DNA of 64,000 nt. Origin: JBOHRN01 sp050732775. Lineage in GTDB: Bacteria > Gemmatimonadota > Gemmatimonadetes > Longimicrobiales > Longimicrobiaceae. The first letter of the stretch is position 1. Every line of letters starts with the position of its first letter. Both the position numbers and the translations under genes were made by a program. Location of the stretch: contig JBOHRN010000055.1 of the NCBI GenBank assembly GCA_050732775.1, positions 1-64,000 of the forward strand, given 5' to 3'. This document shows positions 34,403 through 42,315 of the stretch, one piece after another. The notes under the pieces were generated by a model. It did no database searches. It was given only the letters and a program-made list of their open reading frames with translations, and was not told the DNA's origin.

Positions 34403-35703
34403 CCGCCGGGCGCGGCCAGCAGCCGTAGCACGATTTCGGCTCCCCGCCCGGCGGCCCCGGCTCCGGCTTGCAGGTAGCCGGCCGCGGCTTGGCCGGCTGC
34501 GGCGCGGGCGCGGGCGTCGGCGAGCAAGAGGCCGAGGGTCGCGCGTAGCCCGGCTCCGCCGCTGACCTCGAAGCCCCCGCCCGCGCGCACCAGTTCGGCG
34601 GCCTCGCGAGCGTTTCGGTGGCGCGGGCCAAAGATCACGGGGACTCCGAACGCCGCTGGTTCCAGCACGGAGTGGAGCCCGCGGCGGCCGAACCCTCCCC
34701 CCACGTACGCCGCGTCGGCCAGGGCGTACAAGTCGCCCAGGACGCCCACCCTGTCCACCAGTGTGACGGAGGCACCGTTCTTAGCACCCGCTTCCACGCC
34801 GGAGAGACGGAGGTGAGAGAGGCCGGACCGGTCCAGGAGCCGCTCGGCAGCCGCGAGACCTTTGGGGGTGGGTTCGTGAGGTGCCAGAATTAGCCGGAGC
34901 CAGGGGTGCCCGCCGGCAACCGTGGCGAAAGCCGGAATTAGCCGCTCTTCGTCGCCGGGCCAGGTGGAGCCCGCCACTACGGTCAGGGCACCATCTGCCC
35001 GCAGCAGCGACAGCGGCGGCGCGCTCCAGTCCGTGCTCCCCGCCCTGGTCAGAACTTGGTCGAAGCGGGAGTCTCCCATCACCGAGCGGAGCTCACCGGG
35101 CACCCCGAGAAGAGCGTACCGCCCGGCGTCTTCTTCCGAGATCGCGCCCACCGCCGAGAGCCGGCGGTGGGCGGGGGAGAGCAAGAGCCGCCCGGCCCGC
35201 GACAGCCGCCCCGACGAGGGCGGCAGGGTGGCGCTGAGCAGAGCCGATGGGATACCCCGCTTTGCCGCCTCGGCCGTGAGCACCGGCCACACTTCGCTCT
35301 TGGTAAACACCAGCACCGAGCAGCGTAGCACCTCCAGGGCGCGGTGCACGGGGCCGGGGGCGTCGAAGGGGAGCACTCCGGCGAAGTCGGCGGGCATCGA
35401 GCGGGCGAACCGTTCGGCCGAGGGCGAGAAGTAGGTGTAAGCGATCTGGAGCTTGGGGAGCCGCTCCCTGAGCGCCTCGATCACGGCCCTGGCCTGGAGC
35501 CCCTCGCCCACGCTGGGGGCGTGGAACCAGGCGAGCGGAAGGTCCGCTTTACGCTCCCTGCTAGCCCACTCGGCCATCCGCCCGGCCGCCCCCCGGCGCG
35601 CGCTCACCCCGCGGGAGAGCTTGCCGCCCCCCAGCGCGAGCAGTGGCAAAAGGGATCTCATAGAAGCGGTGGCGGTGGCGTAGAGTAATTCGATTCCGGA
35701 CAT
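34399..35703 (-). CDS. waaA: 3-deoxy-D-manno-octulosonic acid (Kdo) transferase
   Basis: A 434-residue GT-B glycosyltransferase that transfers Kdo from CMP-Kdo to lipid A precursor at the inner membrane. The N-terminal domain has FHAPSVGEGLQARAVIEAL (the Glu of SVGE is the family catalytic base), TYFSPSAERF and FTKSEVWPVL. The C-terminal domain has AGSTWPGDEERLIPAF, LILAPHEPTPKGLAAAE, YVGGGFGRRGLHSVLEPAAF and GPRHRNAREAAELV. Its presence means the cell makes LPS. It is the first gene of a three-gene minus-strand operon, coupled by ATGA to the CPBP protease, and is divergent from uvrA. Confidence 0.92.
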   Translation of the reverse strand: MSGIELLYATATASMRSLLPLLALGGGKLSRGVSARRGAAGRMAEWASRERKADLPLAWFHAPSVGEGLQARAVIEALRERLPKLQIAYTYFSPSAERFARSMPADFAGVLPFDAPGPVHRALEVLRCSVLVFTKSEVWPVLTAEAAKRGIPSALLSATLPPSSGRLSRAGRLLLSPAHRRLSAVGAISEEDAGRYALLGVPGELRSVMGDSRFDQVLTRAGSTDWSAPPLSLLRADGALTVVAGSTWPGDEERLIPAFATVAGGHPWLRLILAPHEPTPKGLAAAERLLDRSGLSHLRLSGVEAGAKNGASVTLVDRVGVLGDLYALADAAYVGGGFGRRGLHSVLEPAAFGVPVIFGPRHRNAREAAELVRAGGGFEVSGGAGLRATLGLLLADARARAAAGQAAAGYLQAGAGAAGRGAEIVLRLLAAPGG

Positions 35704-35794
35704 GACGCGGAAGGTAGGTGGGCTCGCCGCCAGTCGCGAGTCGTGCCCGCTTTCAGCCGCTGCGTCTCCTTGACGGTTCCCCTAACTTGCAGGT

Positions 35795-38629
35795 ATGAAG
35801 GGTAAGATAGTTATCCGCGGGGCGCGGCAGAACAACCTCAAAGGGATCGACCTCGACCTCCCTCGCAGGGCTCTGGTTCTGGTCACCGGGCCGTCCGGCT
35901 CGGGCAAGTCTTCGCTCGCCTTCGACACGGTGTACGCCGAGGGACAGCGCCGCTACGTGGAATCTCTCTCCACCTACGCCAAACAGTTTCTGGAGCGGGT
36001 GGAGAAGCCCGACGTAGACCGGGTGGACGGCGTCTCCCCGGCGGTGGCCATCGAGCAAAAAAACCGGACCAAGACCAGCCGTTCTACCGTGGGCACCGCC
36101 ACCGAGGTGTACGACTACCTGCGACTCCTGTGGGCGCGTGTGGGCCGTACCTTTTGCCCGGAGTGCGGCCGGGAAGTCCGTCCCGACACGCCCGGTGGCG
36201 CCGCCGACCGGGTGCTGGCTCTGCCGGATGAGACGCGGGTGAGCGTGTGTTTTCCCCTGCCCCGCTCCGCGCAAGCCAGCCACGGCGTGCTGGTCGATAA
36301 TCTGCGCGCCCTGGGCTTTGCGCGCGTGGTCGCCGATGGCCGGCCGCTGCACCTCGATTTTCTGGAGCAGGGGGCCGACCTCACCCGCGCAGGTGAGCTG
36401 CTGGTGGCGGTAGACCGCCTCTGCGCCCGTGCCGCCGACCGCGTCCGCCTGGCCGAGGCGGTCGAAGTGGCCTTTTCGGAGGGGGAGGGGGAGGCCGTAG
36501 TGTTGACGGAAAAAGGCGACCGGCTCCGCTTTACGGAGAGCTTCAGCTGCGCCCACCACCCCGGCGCCCCGTTCGCCACCCCCACCCCGCAGCTCTTCTC
36601 CTTCAACAGCCCTTACGGCTCCTGTCCGCTCTGCACCGGCTTCGGGGCGGTATTGGAGTACGACCAGTCGCTGCTGATTCCCCATGCGGAACGGTCTCTA
36701 CAAGAGGGCGCCGTGGACCCGTGGAGCAAACCCAGGTACAAAGTGCGCCGCCAGAAGCTCTACCAACTGGCCGCCCGTCACGGAGTTCCGGTCACCGCGC
36801 CGTGGTCCCGGTTGCCGCAAGAGTTCCGGGAGATGGTGCTCCACGGCGGGGAGGGCTTCCAGGGGGTACTCCCCTTTCTGAGCGCATTGGAGAAGAAAAG
36901 ATACAAGCAGTACATCCGGGTCTTCTTGCGTCAGTATCAGAGTGCCCGCAGCTGTCCGGCGTGTGGCGGTCGCCGGCTGCGGCCCGAGGCGCTACGGGTC
37001 AAAGTGGCGGGCAAGACCATCTCCGAGGTCGCCGCCCGCGCGGTCTCGGATACACGGCTGTGGGTAGAGGAGTTGGCCGGGTTGGCGGCAGGCGGTGGGG
37101 GAAAAGAGGGAGGCCTCTCCGGCTTTGATCGCGAGGTTGCGGGCTCCATCCTCCGTGAACTCTGCTCCCGGCTCTCCTTTCTGGACCAGGTGGGTGTCGG
37201 CTACCTCACGCTCGACAGGCAGACCCGCACCCTGTCGGGCGGCGAGGCCCAGCGCATCTCGCTCTCCAACGCCGTGGGGAGCAAGCTGGTGGATACCCTC
37301 TACGTGCTGGACGAGCCCACCGTCGGCCTCCACCCGGCCGACAACGACCGGCTGTTGCGGCTCCTGGAGCGGCTCCGCGAGGGCGGCAACTCGGTGCTGC
37401 TGGTGGAGCACGACCAGGCCGCTATCCGCCGCGCCGACTGGGTGGTCGAGCTTGGGCCGGGGTCGGGGGAACGGGGGGGAGGGGTGGTCTTCCAGGGCAC
37501 CGTGGACGAGCTGCTCGCGGCCGACACCCTCACTGGCCGTTACCTCGCGGGCAAGCAAGAGGTGGCGGTGCCGGAGCGGAGGCAAACCGGGCGGGGGTGG
37601 CTGCGCTTGGAGGGGGCGCGGGAGCACAACCTACGGGGGATAGACGTGGACATCCCCCTGTGCGCCCTCACCGTGGTGAGCGGAGTGTCGGGGTCGGGCA
37701 AATCGACCTTGGTCCACGACGTACTGTACCGGGCGCTGGAGCGGGAGCTCTCGGGAGAGACCTCTGCCAAGCGCCACCTGGGCGAACCGGTGGGGGAGTA
37801 CCGGTCTCTCTCCGGCGCGGGCGGGGTGCGCGGGGTGGTGCTGGTGGATCAGTCTCCCATTGGCCGCACGCCCCGTTCCAACCCGGTCACCTACGTGAAG
37901 GCGTACGACGAGGTCCGCCGGGTTTTCGTCTCGCTGCCGGAAGCTAGCAAGCGCGGCTACGCTCCGCGCCACTTCTCCTTCAACGTCAAGGGCGGGCGCT
38001 GCGAGGCGTGCGCGGGAGGTGGTCAGGTGCGGGTCGAGATGGTGTTCATGGCCGACGTATTCGTGCCCTGCGAGGTGTGCAAGGGCGCCCGCTTCCGCCC
38101 CGAGATCCTAGAGGTAACCTACCGGGGAAAGAACATCCATCAGGTCCTGGAACTCACGGTAGACGAGGCGATCCGCTTCTTCCTGCACGAAGACCGGTTG
38201 GGCGAAGCCCTCTGGCACCTGCAACAGGTGGGGCTCGGCTACCTCCGGCTAGGCCAGCCGGCGCCCACCCTTTCGGGGGGCGAGGCGCAGCGTATAAAGA
38301 TCGCGCGCGAGCTCGCCTCGGTAGCCCGGAGCGGAGGAAAGAAGGTGTACATCCTGGACGAACCCACCACCGGGCTGCACTTGGACGACGTCGCTAAACT
38401 CTTGCGCGTTCTGAATACGCTGGTCAAGCGGGGTCATACGGTGGTGGTGATCGAGCATAACCTGGACGTCATCAAGTCAGCCGACTGGGTAATCGACCTG
38501 GGGCCCGGCGCCGGCCCCAAGGGGGGGGTGGTGGTGGCGATGGGCACACCCGAAGAGGTCGCCGCCCGGGAGGGGAGCGTGACCGGACAGTGGCTGGCCC
38601 CCATGCTCGGCACTCCGGCTCCGGTGTGA
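35795..38629 (+). CDS. uvrA: excinuclease ABC subunit A
   Basis: A 944-residue damage-recognition ATPase of nucleotide excision repair. Walker A motifs are GPSGSGKSS (about residue 31) and GVSGSGKST (about 632), each with an ABC signature LSGGEAQRI. Zinc-binding cysteine pairs appear in TFCPECG, SCPLCTGFG, SCPACGGRR, and in CEACAGGGQVRVEMVF with FVPCEVCKG. The length matches standard UvrA. It is divergent from waaA with 91 bases between the starts. A DUF3108-like gene follows 36 bases later and may share its transcript. Confidence 0.95.
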   Translation: MKGKIVIRGARQNNLKGIDLDLPRRALVLVTGPSGSGKSSLAFDTVYAEGQRRYVESLSTYAKQFLERVEKPDVDRVDGVSPAVAIEQKNRTKTSRSTVGTATEVYDYLRLLWARVGRTFCPECGREVRPDTPGGAADRVLALPDETRVSVCFPLPRSAQASHGVLVDNLRALGFARVVADGRPLHLDFLEQGADLTRAGELLVAVDRLCARAADRVRLAEAVEVAFSEGEGEAVVLTEKGDRLRFTESFSCAHHPGAPFATPTPQLFSFNSPYGSCPLCTGFGAVLEYDQSLLIPHAERSLQEGAVDPWSKPRYKVRRQKLYQLAARHGVPVTAPWSRLPQEFREMVLHGGEGFQGVLPFLSALEKKRYKQYIRVFLRQYQSARSCPACGGRRLRPEALRVKVAGKTISEVAARAVSDTRLWVEELAGLAAGGGGKEGGLSGFDREVAGSILRELCSRLSFLDQVGVGYLTLDRQTRTLSGGEAQRISLSNAVGSKLVDTLYVLDEPTVGLHPADNDRLLRLLERLREGGNSVLLVEHDQAAIRRADWVVELGPGSGERGGGVVFQGTVDELLAADTLTGRYLAGKQEVAVPERRQTGRGWLRLEGAREHNLRGIDVDIPLCALTVVSGVSGSGKSTLVHDVLYRALERELSGETSAKRHLGEPVGEYRSLSGAGGVRGVVLVDQSPIGRTPRSNPVTYVKAYDEVRRVFVSLPEASKRGYAPRHFSFNVKGGRCEACAGGGQVRVEMVFMADVFVPCEVCKGARFRPEILEVTYRGKNIHQVLELTVDEAIRFFLHEDRLGEALWHLQQVGLGYLRLGQPAPTLSGGEAQRIKIARELASVARSGGKKVYILDEPTTGLHLDDVAKLLRVLNTLVKRGHTVVVIEHNLDVIKSADWVIDLGPGAGPKGGVVVAMGTPEEVAAREGSVTGQWLAPMLGTPAPV

Positions 38630-38665
38630 GGGATCGTCGGGCCGGATAAGGGTTACTAGCGGGTC

Positions 38666-39367
38666 ATGAGACGGCGTAACCGTGGGCTTCTTTTGCTCCT
38701 CCTCCTATTGGCTCCTGCCCTGGCTGGGGAGCGGGAGCTGGCAGGGTACGATCCCGTACCCGGGGAGCGCGTCTACCTGGTGGATCTGGATGGGCGTCCG
38801 GCCGGCTCGGCCCGCTCCGAGTTGCGGCGGGCGGAGGGGCTGTGGCTTTCCACCCAACGCTTCGACGTTCCGGTGGCGTCACAGATGAACGAGACCCGCT
38901 TCGAGCCAGAGACGTTGCGCCCCCTGTCGATGACCCTCACCTCTACCCAGGCGGGCTTCTCGGTGGTCACCCGGCTCAGTATGGAGGGGGCCACTCTGGT
39001 AATGGACGCGCCCCGCCGGGAGGCCAAAGACCAGCGCGAGCGGATCGAGGTAGAGGTTCCAGCGGGAACCGTCTTTCCGGGGATGGAAGAGCACCTGCTC
39101 GTCTCCCGACCGCTCTCGGCCGGAGCTGGCTTTTCGATCCCTTCCTTCGATCCGGTCTCGCGCCAGGTGCGTACTCTGGAGTTCCGGGTTACGGGCCGGG
39201 AGCGGGTGTCGGTGCCGGCCGGGGTTTTCGAGGCGTGGCGGGTAGAGATCTCGGGCGGAGCCGCCCCCGGGGTGGCGCACGTCCGGGTGGGGCGGCCCCT
39301 CCTGGTTCGCTTACAGGTAAACCGTCCAGCCGAGTTTACCTTCAAGCTGGAAGTATGGAAGGATTGA
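38666..39367 (+). CDS. secreted DUF3108-like protein
   Basis: A 233-residue exported protein: signal peptide (about 1-20, LLLLLLLLAPALA) then beta-rich sequence. The C-terminal stretch VSVPAGVFEAWRVEISGG matches the DUF3108-type motif also found at the end of the second M16 protein (VTVPAGEFPVFRVEVSGG at about residues 675-695 of that protein), so the two share a domain. The function is unknown. The last 76 bases of this gene are the first part of a 117-bp perfect direct repeat; a detached copy of its 3' end lies at 42165-42240. Confidence 0.7.
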   Translation: MRRRNRGLLLLLLLLAPALAGERELAGYDPVPGERVYLVDLDGRPAGSARSELRRAEGLWLSTQRFDVPVASQMNETRFEPETLRPLSMTLTSTQAGFSVVTRLSMEGATLVMDAPRREAKDQRERIEVEVPAGTVFPGMEEHLLVSRPLSAGAGFSIPSFDPVSRQVRTLEFRVTGRERVSVPAGVFEAWRVEISGGAAPGVAHVRVGRPLLVRLQVNRPAEFTFKLEVWKD

Positions 39368-39408
39368 CTTGCGGCTGCTTTTTTCTCGCGCTAGATACTG
39401 CTGGTACG
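39292..39408 (+). repeat. 117-bp perfect direct repeat, left copy
   Basis: Identical base for base to 42165-42281, with mismatches immediately beyond both ends. It contains the last 25 codons and stop of the DUF3108-like gene and 41 bases beyond, including a promoter-like TTGCGG-17-TAGATA (39369-39397). Together the copies bracket a lower-GC island. Confidence 0.95.
39369..39397 (+). promoter_or_regulatory. duplicated promoter copy (left)
   Basis: TTGCGG and TAGATA separated by 17 bases, inside the left direct repeat. The right copy (42242-42270) drives the M16 genes. This copy points into the non-coding left end of the island and antisense to the broken protease gene. Confidence 0.4.
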
Positions 39409-39786
39409 CGCCTGGTAGGTTCATAGACCGAATCTCTGTCGCACACAATAATGCAACCCGCCAGCGCTATTTTATATGCACTTTTTGGAATCCCTCCCTC
39501 TGTATCGATGATTTGAGCCAGCTCTCTGGCGGCACTCCATTGCTGAGTGGCGGGGGGCGCTGCGCCGAATCAGACGATACTGCGAAAGTATGGCGCGCCC
39601 TCCGTCTACTGCAGCGCCGTGTTGGGCGTTACATCAGCATGGAAGGTATTGGCAATTTTCCGCTCTTACCAAACAGTACCGACACGGTGAGCGAACCGTG
39701 GAAACAGATCGCCCGAGAGCGGCTGGAGCTGTGAGGCTACTGGTGCGCTGCGCCCCCAGCGCTCACCGTTCTCGGGGAGGGAAGCA
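39409..39786. other. non-coding left end of the island
   Basis: No gene is supported here. Open frames on the plus strand (for example 39369-39734) lack a ribosome site, a recognisable product and the codon bias of the window. The only clear structure is the folded palindrome at 39556-39627. The sequence is close to balanced in base composition, unlike the flanks. Confidence 0.5.
39556..39627 (+). other. attC-like palindrome (half site), uncertain
   Basis: GGCGCTG (39556-39562) and CAGCGCC (39612-39618) pair around an inner stem (ATACT/AGTAT and AGACG/CGTCT). Two bases later comes GTTGGGC, which fits the integron core GTTRRRY. The matching RYYYAAC core expected to the left is absent, so this is at most a degraded integron recombination site. 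Confidence 0.25.
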
Positions 39787-39825
39787 GGATCGGAGGCAGC
39801 CGGAGAGTCGGGCTACCTCCGATCC
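39787..39825 (-). terminator. hairpin terminator of the island's minus-strand genes
   Basis: A 15-bp stem with one mismatch (GGATCGGAGG pairs with CCTCCGATCC, extended by AGCC/GGCT) and a nine-base loop. It begins 26 bases beyond the protease stop codon. The following tract is only moderately T-rich, so termination may be partial. Confidence 0.55.
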
Positions 39826-39851
39826 ATGCGGCGGAACGGCCGGTGCGAGGC

Positions 39852-41425
39852 TCAGCAGACGATCAGGGGTCCACAGCCGATGGCGTTGGTAATGTAGCGG
39901 GTGGTCTGCGCGGTTTCTCCCGCTGAGGTCACCGTGACGCGCAGCTCGATATCGCCCTCTTCCTCATCGATGTTGAGGTCCTGCGTCTTGCTCGTGCCCA
40001 GGTTATCCCACCCGACACCAATATCCGGGTAGCGGATCTCCCACTGGTAGGTATAGGAGCCGTCGCCGCCCGCAGGCATAGCCTCGTACTGGTAGCTGCC
40101 CGCAGTCGTGATATACCCCTCGCCCTCAATGTAAACGGAGACGGGCGGATTGCCGACGACGTTGAGGGAGGTCCCGAAATCCTCCTCCACCCCACCGATC
40201 GGGCTGAAGATAAAAGGCGCACCTGTACTCGTGTTATGACCACCCCACAGGATCCCGGCAAGCTTTACCTCGTCTCCGCCCACGCGTTCGAAGACGGGCG
40301 AGCCACTGTCCCCGGCCCTTACGCCTGCGTCGACGAGTCCCTGGCACATTAGGTAGCGGCCGAGGAAGTCATAGTGTACGCAGGTTTCCTCCACATCCCC
40401 ATAGGTCCAACCGGTCGTGGCCCCCATCTTATGAAGCTGATCACCCACCGCGAAAATCGTTTGTTTCCCGCTGATCCAGAAGCGCCCCGAGATGGTCCGA
40501 GAGCCGTACCAGCGATCTGAGAAACTGGTCCGGGCGATTCTGCCCAAGATCCAATCCGTACCTGCGTCGTATTGAATCAGCGCTGCATCGCTCCACCGGC
40601 AATCGTCACGCCCGCTTGGACAGAAGGTGCCATAGGAACGCAGGGCGGGGTCGATGAACTCGTTGCCGACGAAATGGCTGGACAGACCCCAGGTGGATTG
40701 GTAGAACGGATCGTTCGTCACCGCCGCGAATACGTCGGTGCAGTGCGAGGCGGTCATGAAGGTCGGGTGCCCCCATAATCGACGTTGAACCCGAGAGTAC
40801 ACCCACTGTTGCCGTCGTTGATCCGGAGACCACCGAGCGTGGGACGGACTCGATCCTCCAGCGACTAGAGCGGAACCGGCCGCTCGGTCTCCTCGATCAC
40901 GACCGCGTCGGCGGGCACGCCGAGGCGCTCCACCGCGACCAGCACGGCAGGGCGGACAGCCTCGCTCTCCACGCCAATCACGATGCGATTGATCGATTCG
41001 TCCGCGTCAGTGAAGAACACGCCATCCATGGCGAGGACCGGCAGGAGCCGGCGATGATGCCACTCGGCGAGTTGGCGCCAGCCGTACTCTCCATCGAGTA
41101 CGTGAAGGGGTGCGCCACCCAGGCTGCGTGCTTCGAGCAGTGGCATCAAGGCCTGGCGTGCGGCCGCGGCCGCGGCACGGTCAGTGAGGTAGATGGTGGG
41201 TTGGCCTTCCGCAAAGAACATCCCGCCGAATCCGGGAATGGTTCGGGCCACTTCTTCGAAGAAGGCATCGATCGAGTGGCGCGGCGCCACTTGCAGCGGA
41301 TGATCCGCTACGACGTTCGTCTCCGCATTCGACGACGGCGAGGTGAGCGGTTCATCCGAACAAGCTGCCGAGAGCAATCCGACCGCGAACAGGAACGCTA
41401 CCTAGAGACTACTTTTGGCTGTCAT
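39852..41425 (-). pseudogene. chymotrypsin-like (S1) secreted serine protease, broken by two TAG codons and a frameshift
   Basis: Read from the ATG at 41425 (ribosome site GAGGAG upstream), the frame gives a lipoprotein signal (AVGLLSAAC), a prodomain of about 150 residues, and an S1 protease domain. The triad is His in FMTASHC, Asp in SDAALIQY and Ser in GDSGSP. A C-terminal Ig-like domain follows (GGDGSYTYQWEI). TAG stops interrupt it at 41402-41404 (in the signal peptide) and 40865-40867 (prodomain-protease junction). A one-base loss near 40763-40764 shifts the frame between VDYGGTR and TFMTASHC. Each TAG would be CAG before one C-to-T change. The rest is well preserved, so the damage is recent or an assembly error. 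Confidence 0.8.
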
Positions 41426-41479
41426 CCTGATCTCCTCTGTGTGCGAGTGAAAACGATAAGAGCTTTGGGGCGAGTTCGG

Positions 41480-42058
41480 TCAAGGCCCAGGAACCGGCAC
41501 CCCGGCGGTCGGGTCGTGCGGTAGCGCAGAGAACGAACCCGTCACCCGAATCGTGGTCGGATCGGGGGCACACTCGCGCGTGCCGCACTCGATGGCAGTG
41601 AATTCAAACCGACCTTCGACCCGCTCCTCGGAGGACGCAGTGATGGTGAGCGTGCCCGACGTCGAGGTCCATTGCCGCATCCGGTCTCCGTCCTGGCGGG
41701 TGAACCGCATCAGGGTACCAGTGGCCTCCGGGTTCGTTAGATCAAATCGGAGGAGCGGATACGTGCCCGGTTCCGGTCGTCCCGCACCGTAACGCACAAT
41801 CCCAAATTTCGACCAGCGGCCGAGCGCGTCTTCCGCACCGGACGAGAAGACTCCGAAGGTCATTTCGATACCGGCCCAGTGGTGGGGTCCTTCATTGAAC
41901 CTCGCGTTTGCTTCGTGCTCCTCTTCAACTGCCCCCCGTAGGTCGGCCAGGAGCCATGAGGGCCCGTCGGATGGCGGCTCCAGTGGTCGCTCCTCGCATG
42001 CCGCCAGTGCGACGATCGCGAGGAAAGCGAGAGTGGGTGTCAGCAATAAGGTCTTCAT
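41480..42058 (-). CDS. lipoprotein of unknown function in the island
   Basis: A 192-residue protein with a lipobox at ALAAC (Cys21). After an acidic linker it is beta-rich, with TSTSGTLTITASSEERVEGR and EFTAIECGTRECAPDP; that pattern is common in small outer-membrane lipoproteins of Bacteroidota and Gemmatimonadota, with no known role. The ATG is preceded by AAAGGAG. A near-consensus promoter lies 33 bases upstream, so unlike its broken neighbour this gene looks expressible. The protease start follows 54 bases after its stop, so the two probably formed one operon. Confidence 0.75.
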   Translation of the reverse strand: MKTLLLTPTLAFLAIVALAACEERPLEPPSDGPSWLLADLRGAVEEEHEANARFNEGPHHWAGIEMTFGVFSSGAEDALGRWSKFGIVRYGAGRPEPGTYPLLRFDLTNPEATGTLMRFTRQDGDRMRQWTSTSGTLTITASSEERVEGRFEFTAIECGTRECAPDPTTIRVTGSFSALPHDPTAGVPVPGP

Positions 42059-42090
42059 GAGTTTTCTCCTTTGACTTGAGGCGACACGGT

Positions 42091-42119
42091 ACTATATTTC
42101 TATATCCGGTCTCAGTCAA
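42091..42119 (-). promoter_or_regulatory. sigma-70-like promoter of the island operon
   Basis: On the minus strand TTGACT and TATAGT are separated by 17 bases, ending 33 bases before the lipoprotein ATG. This is the closest match to a consensus promoter in the window. Confidence 0.7.
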
Positions 42120-42164
42120 GGGTCTCTGAGGCAGCAACCGAAGCTGCTGGACCAGGTGCGCGAC

Positions 42165-42281
42165 GCGGCCCCTCCTGGTTCGCTTACAGGTAAACCGTCC
42201 AGCCGAGTTTACCTTCAAGCTGGAAGTATGGAAGGATTGACTTGCGGCTGCTTTTTTCTCGCGCTAGATACTGCTGGTACG
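42165..42281 (+). repeat. 117-bp perfect direct repeat, right copy
   Basis: Identical to 39292-39408. Bases 42165-42240 are an orphan copy of the last codons and stop of the DUF3108-like gene, with no start or body. The rest holds the promoter-like pair used by the M16 gene 35 bases downstream. Confidence 0.95.
42242..42270 (+). promoter_or_regulatory. probable promoter of the M16 protease operon
   Basis: TTGCGG and TAGATA with 17-base spacing, ending 45 bases before the M16 ATG, inside the right direct repeat. Its position suggests it is the original promoter of the operon. Confidence 0.45.
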
Positions 42282-42315
42282 GTGGTTCCAAGGCAGACCT
42301 TTTCTAACCGGACTG

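Larger units (their letters stand above)
39409..42164. mobile_element. 2.76-kb island between 117-bp direct repeats
   Basis: The stretch between the repeat copies is visibly lower in GC than the flanks. It carries minus-strand genes only: an intact lipoprotein (41480-42058) with its own promoter, and a broken serine protease. It has no transposase or integrase. Its ends show a weak inverted similarity (CGCGCCTGGT at 39407-39416 and ACCAGGTGCGCG at 42151-42162). Insertion with duplication of the target, or integration of a circle by homologous recombination, would give this layout; the mechanism is not shown. Confidence 0.6.

Noticed and set aside
39369..39734. A 121-residue plus-strand gene in the left end of the island
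   Set aside because: It begins inside the direct repeat, has no ribosome site, no recognisable product and odd composition.
39852..41425. TAG read as an amino acid (alternative code or pyrrolysine) in the protease gene
   Set aside because: TAG ends ordinary genes here (pntB at 32342-32344, the M16 partner at 45857-45859, gyrA at 53887-53889), and a frameshift is also present, so decay or sequence error is simpler.
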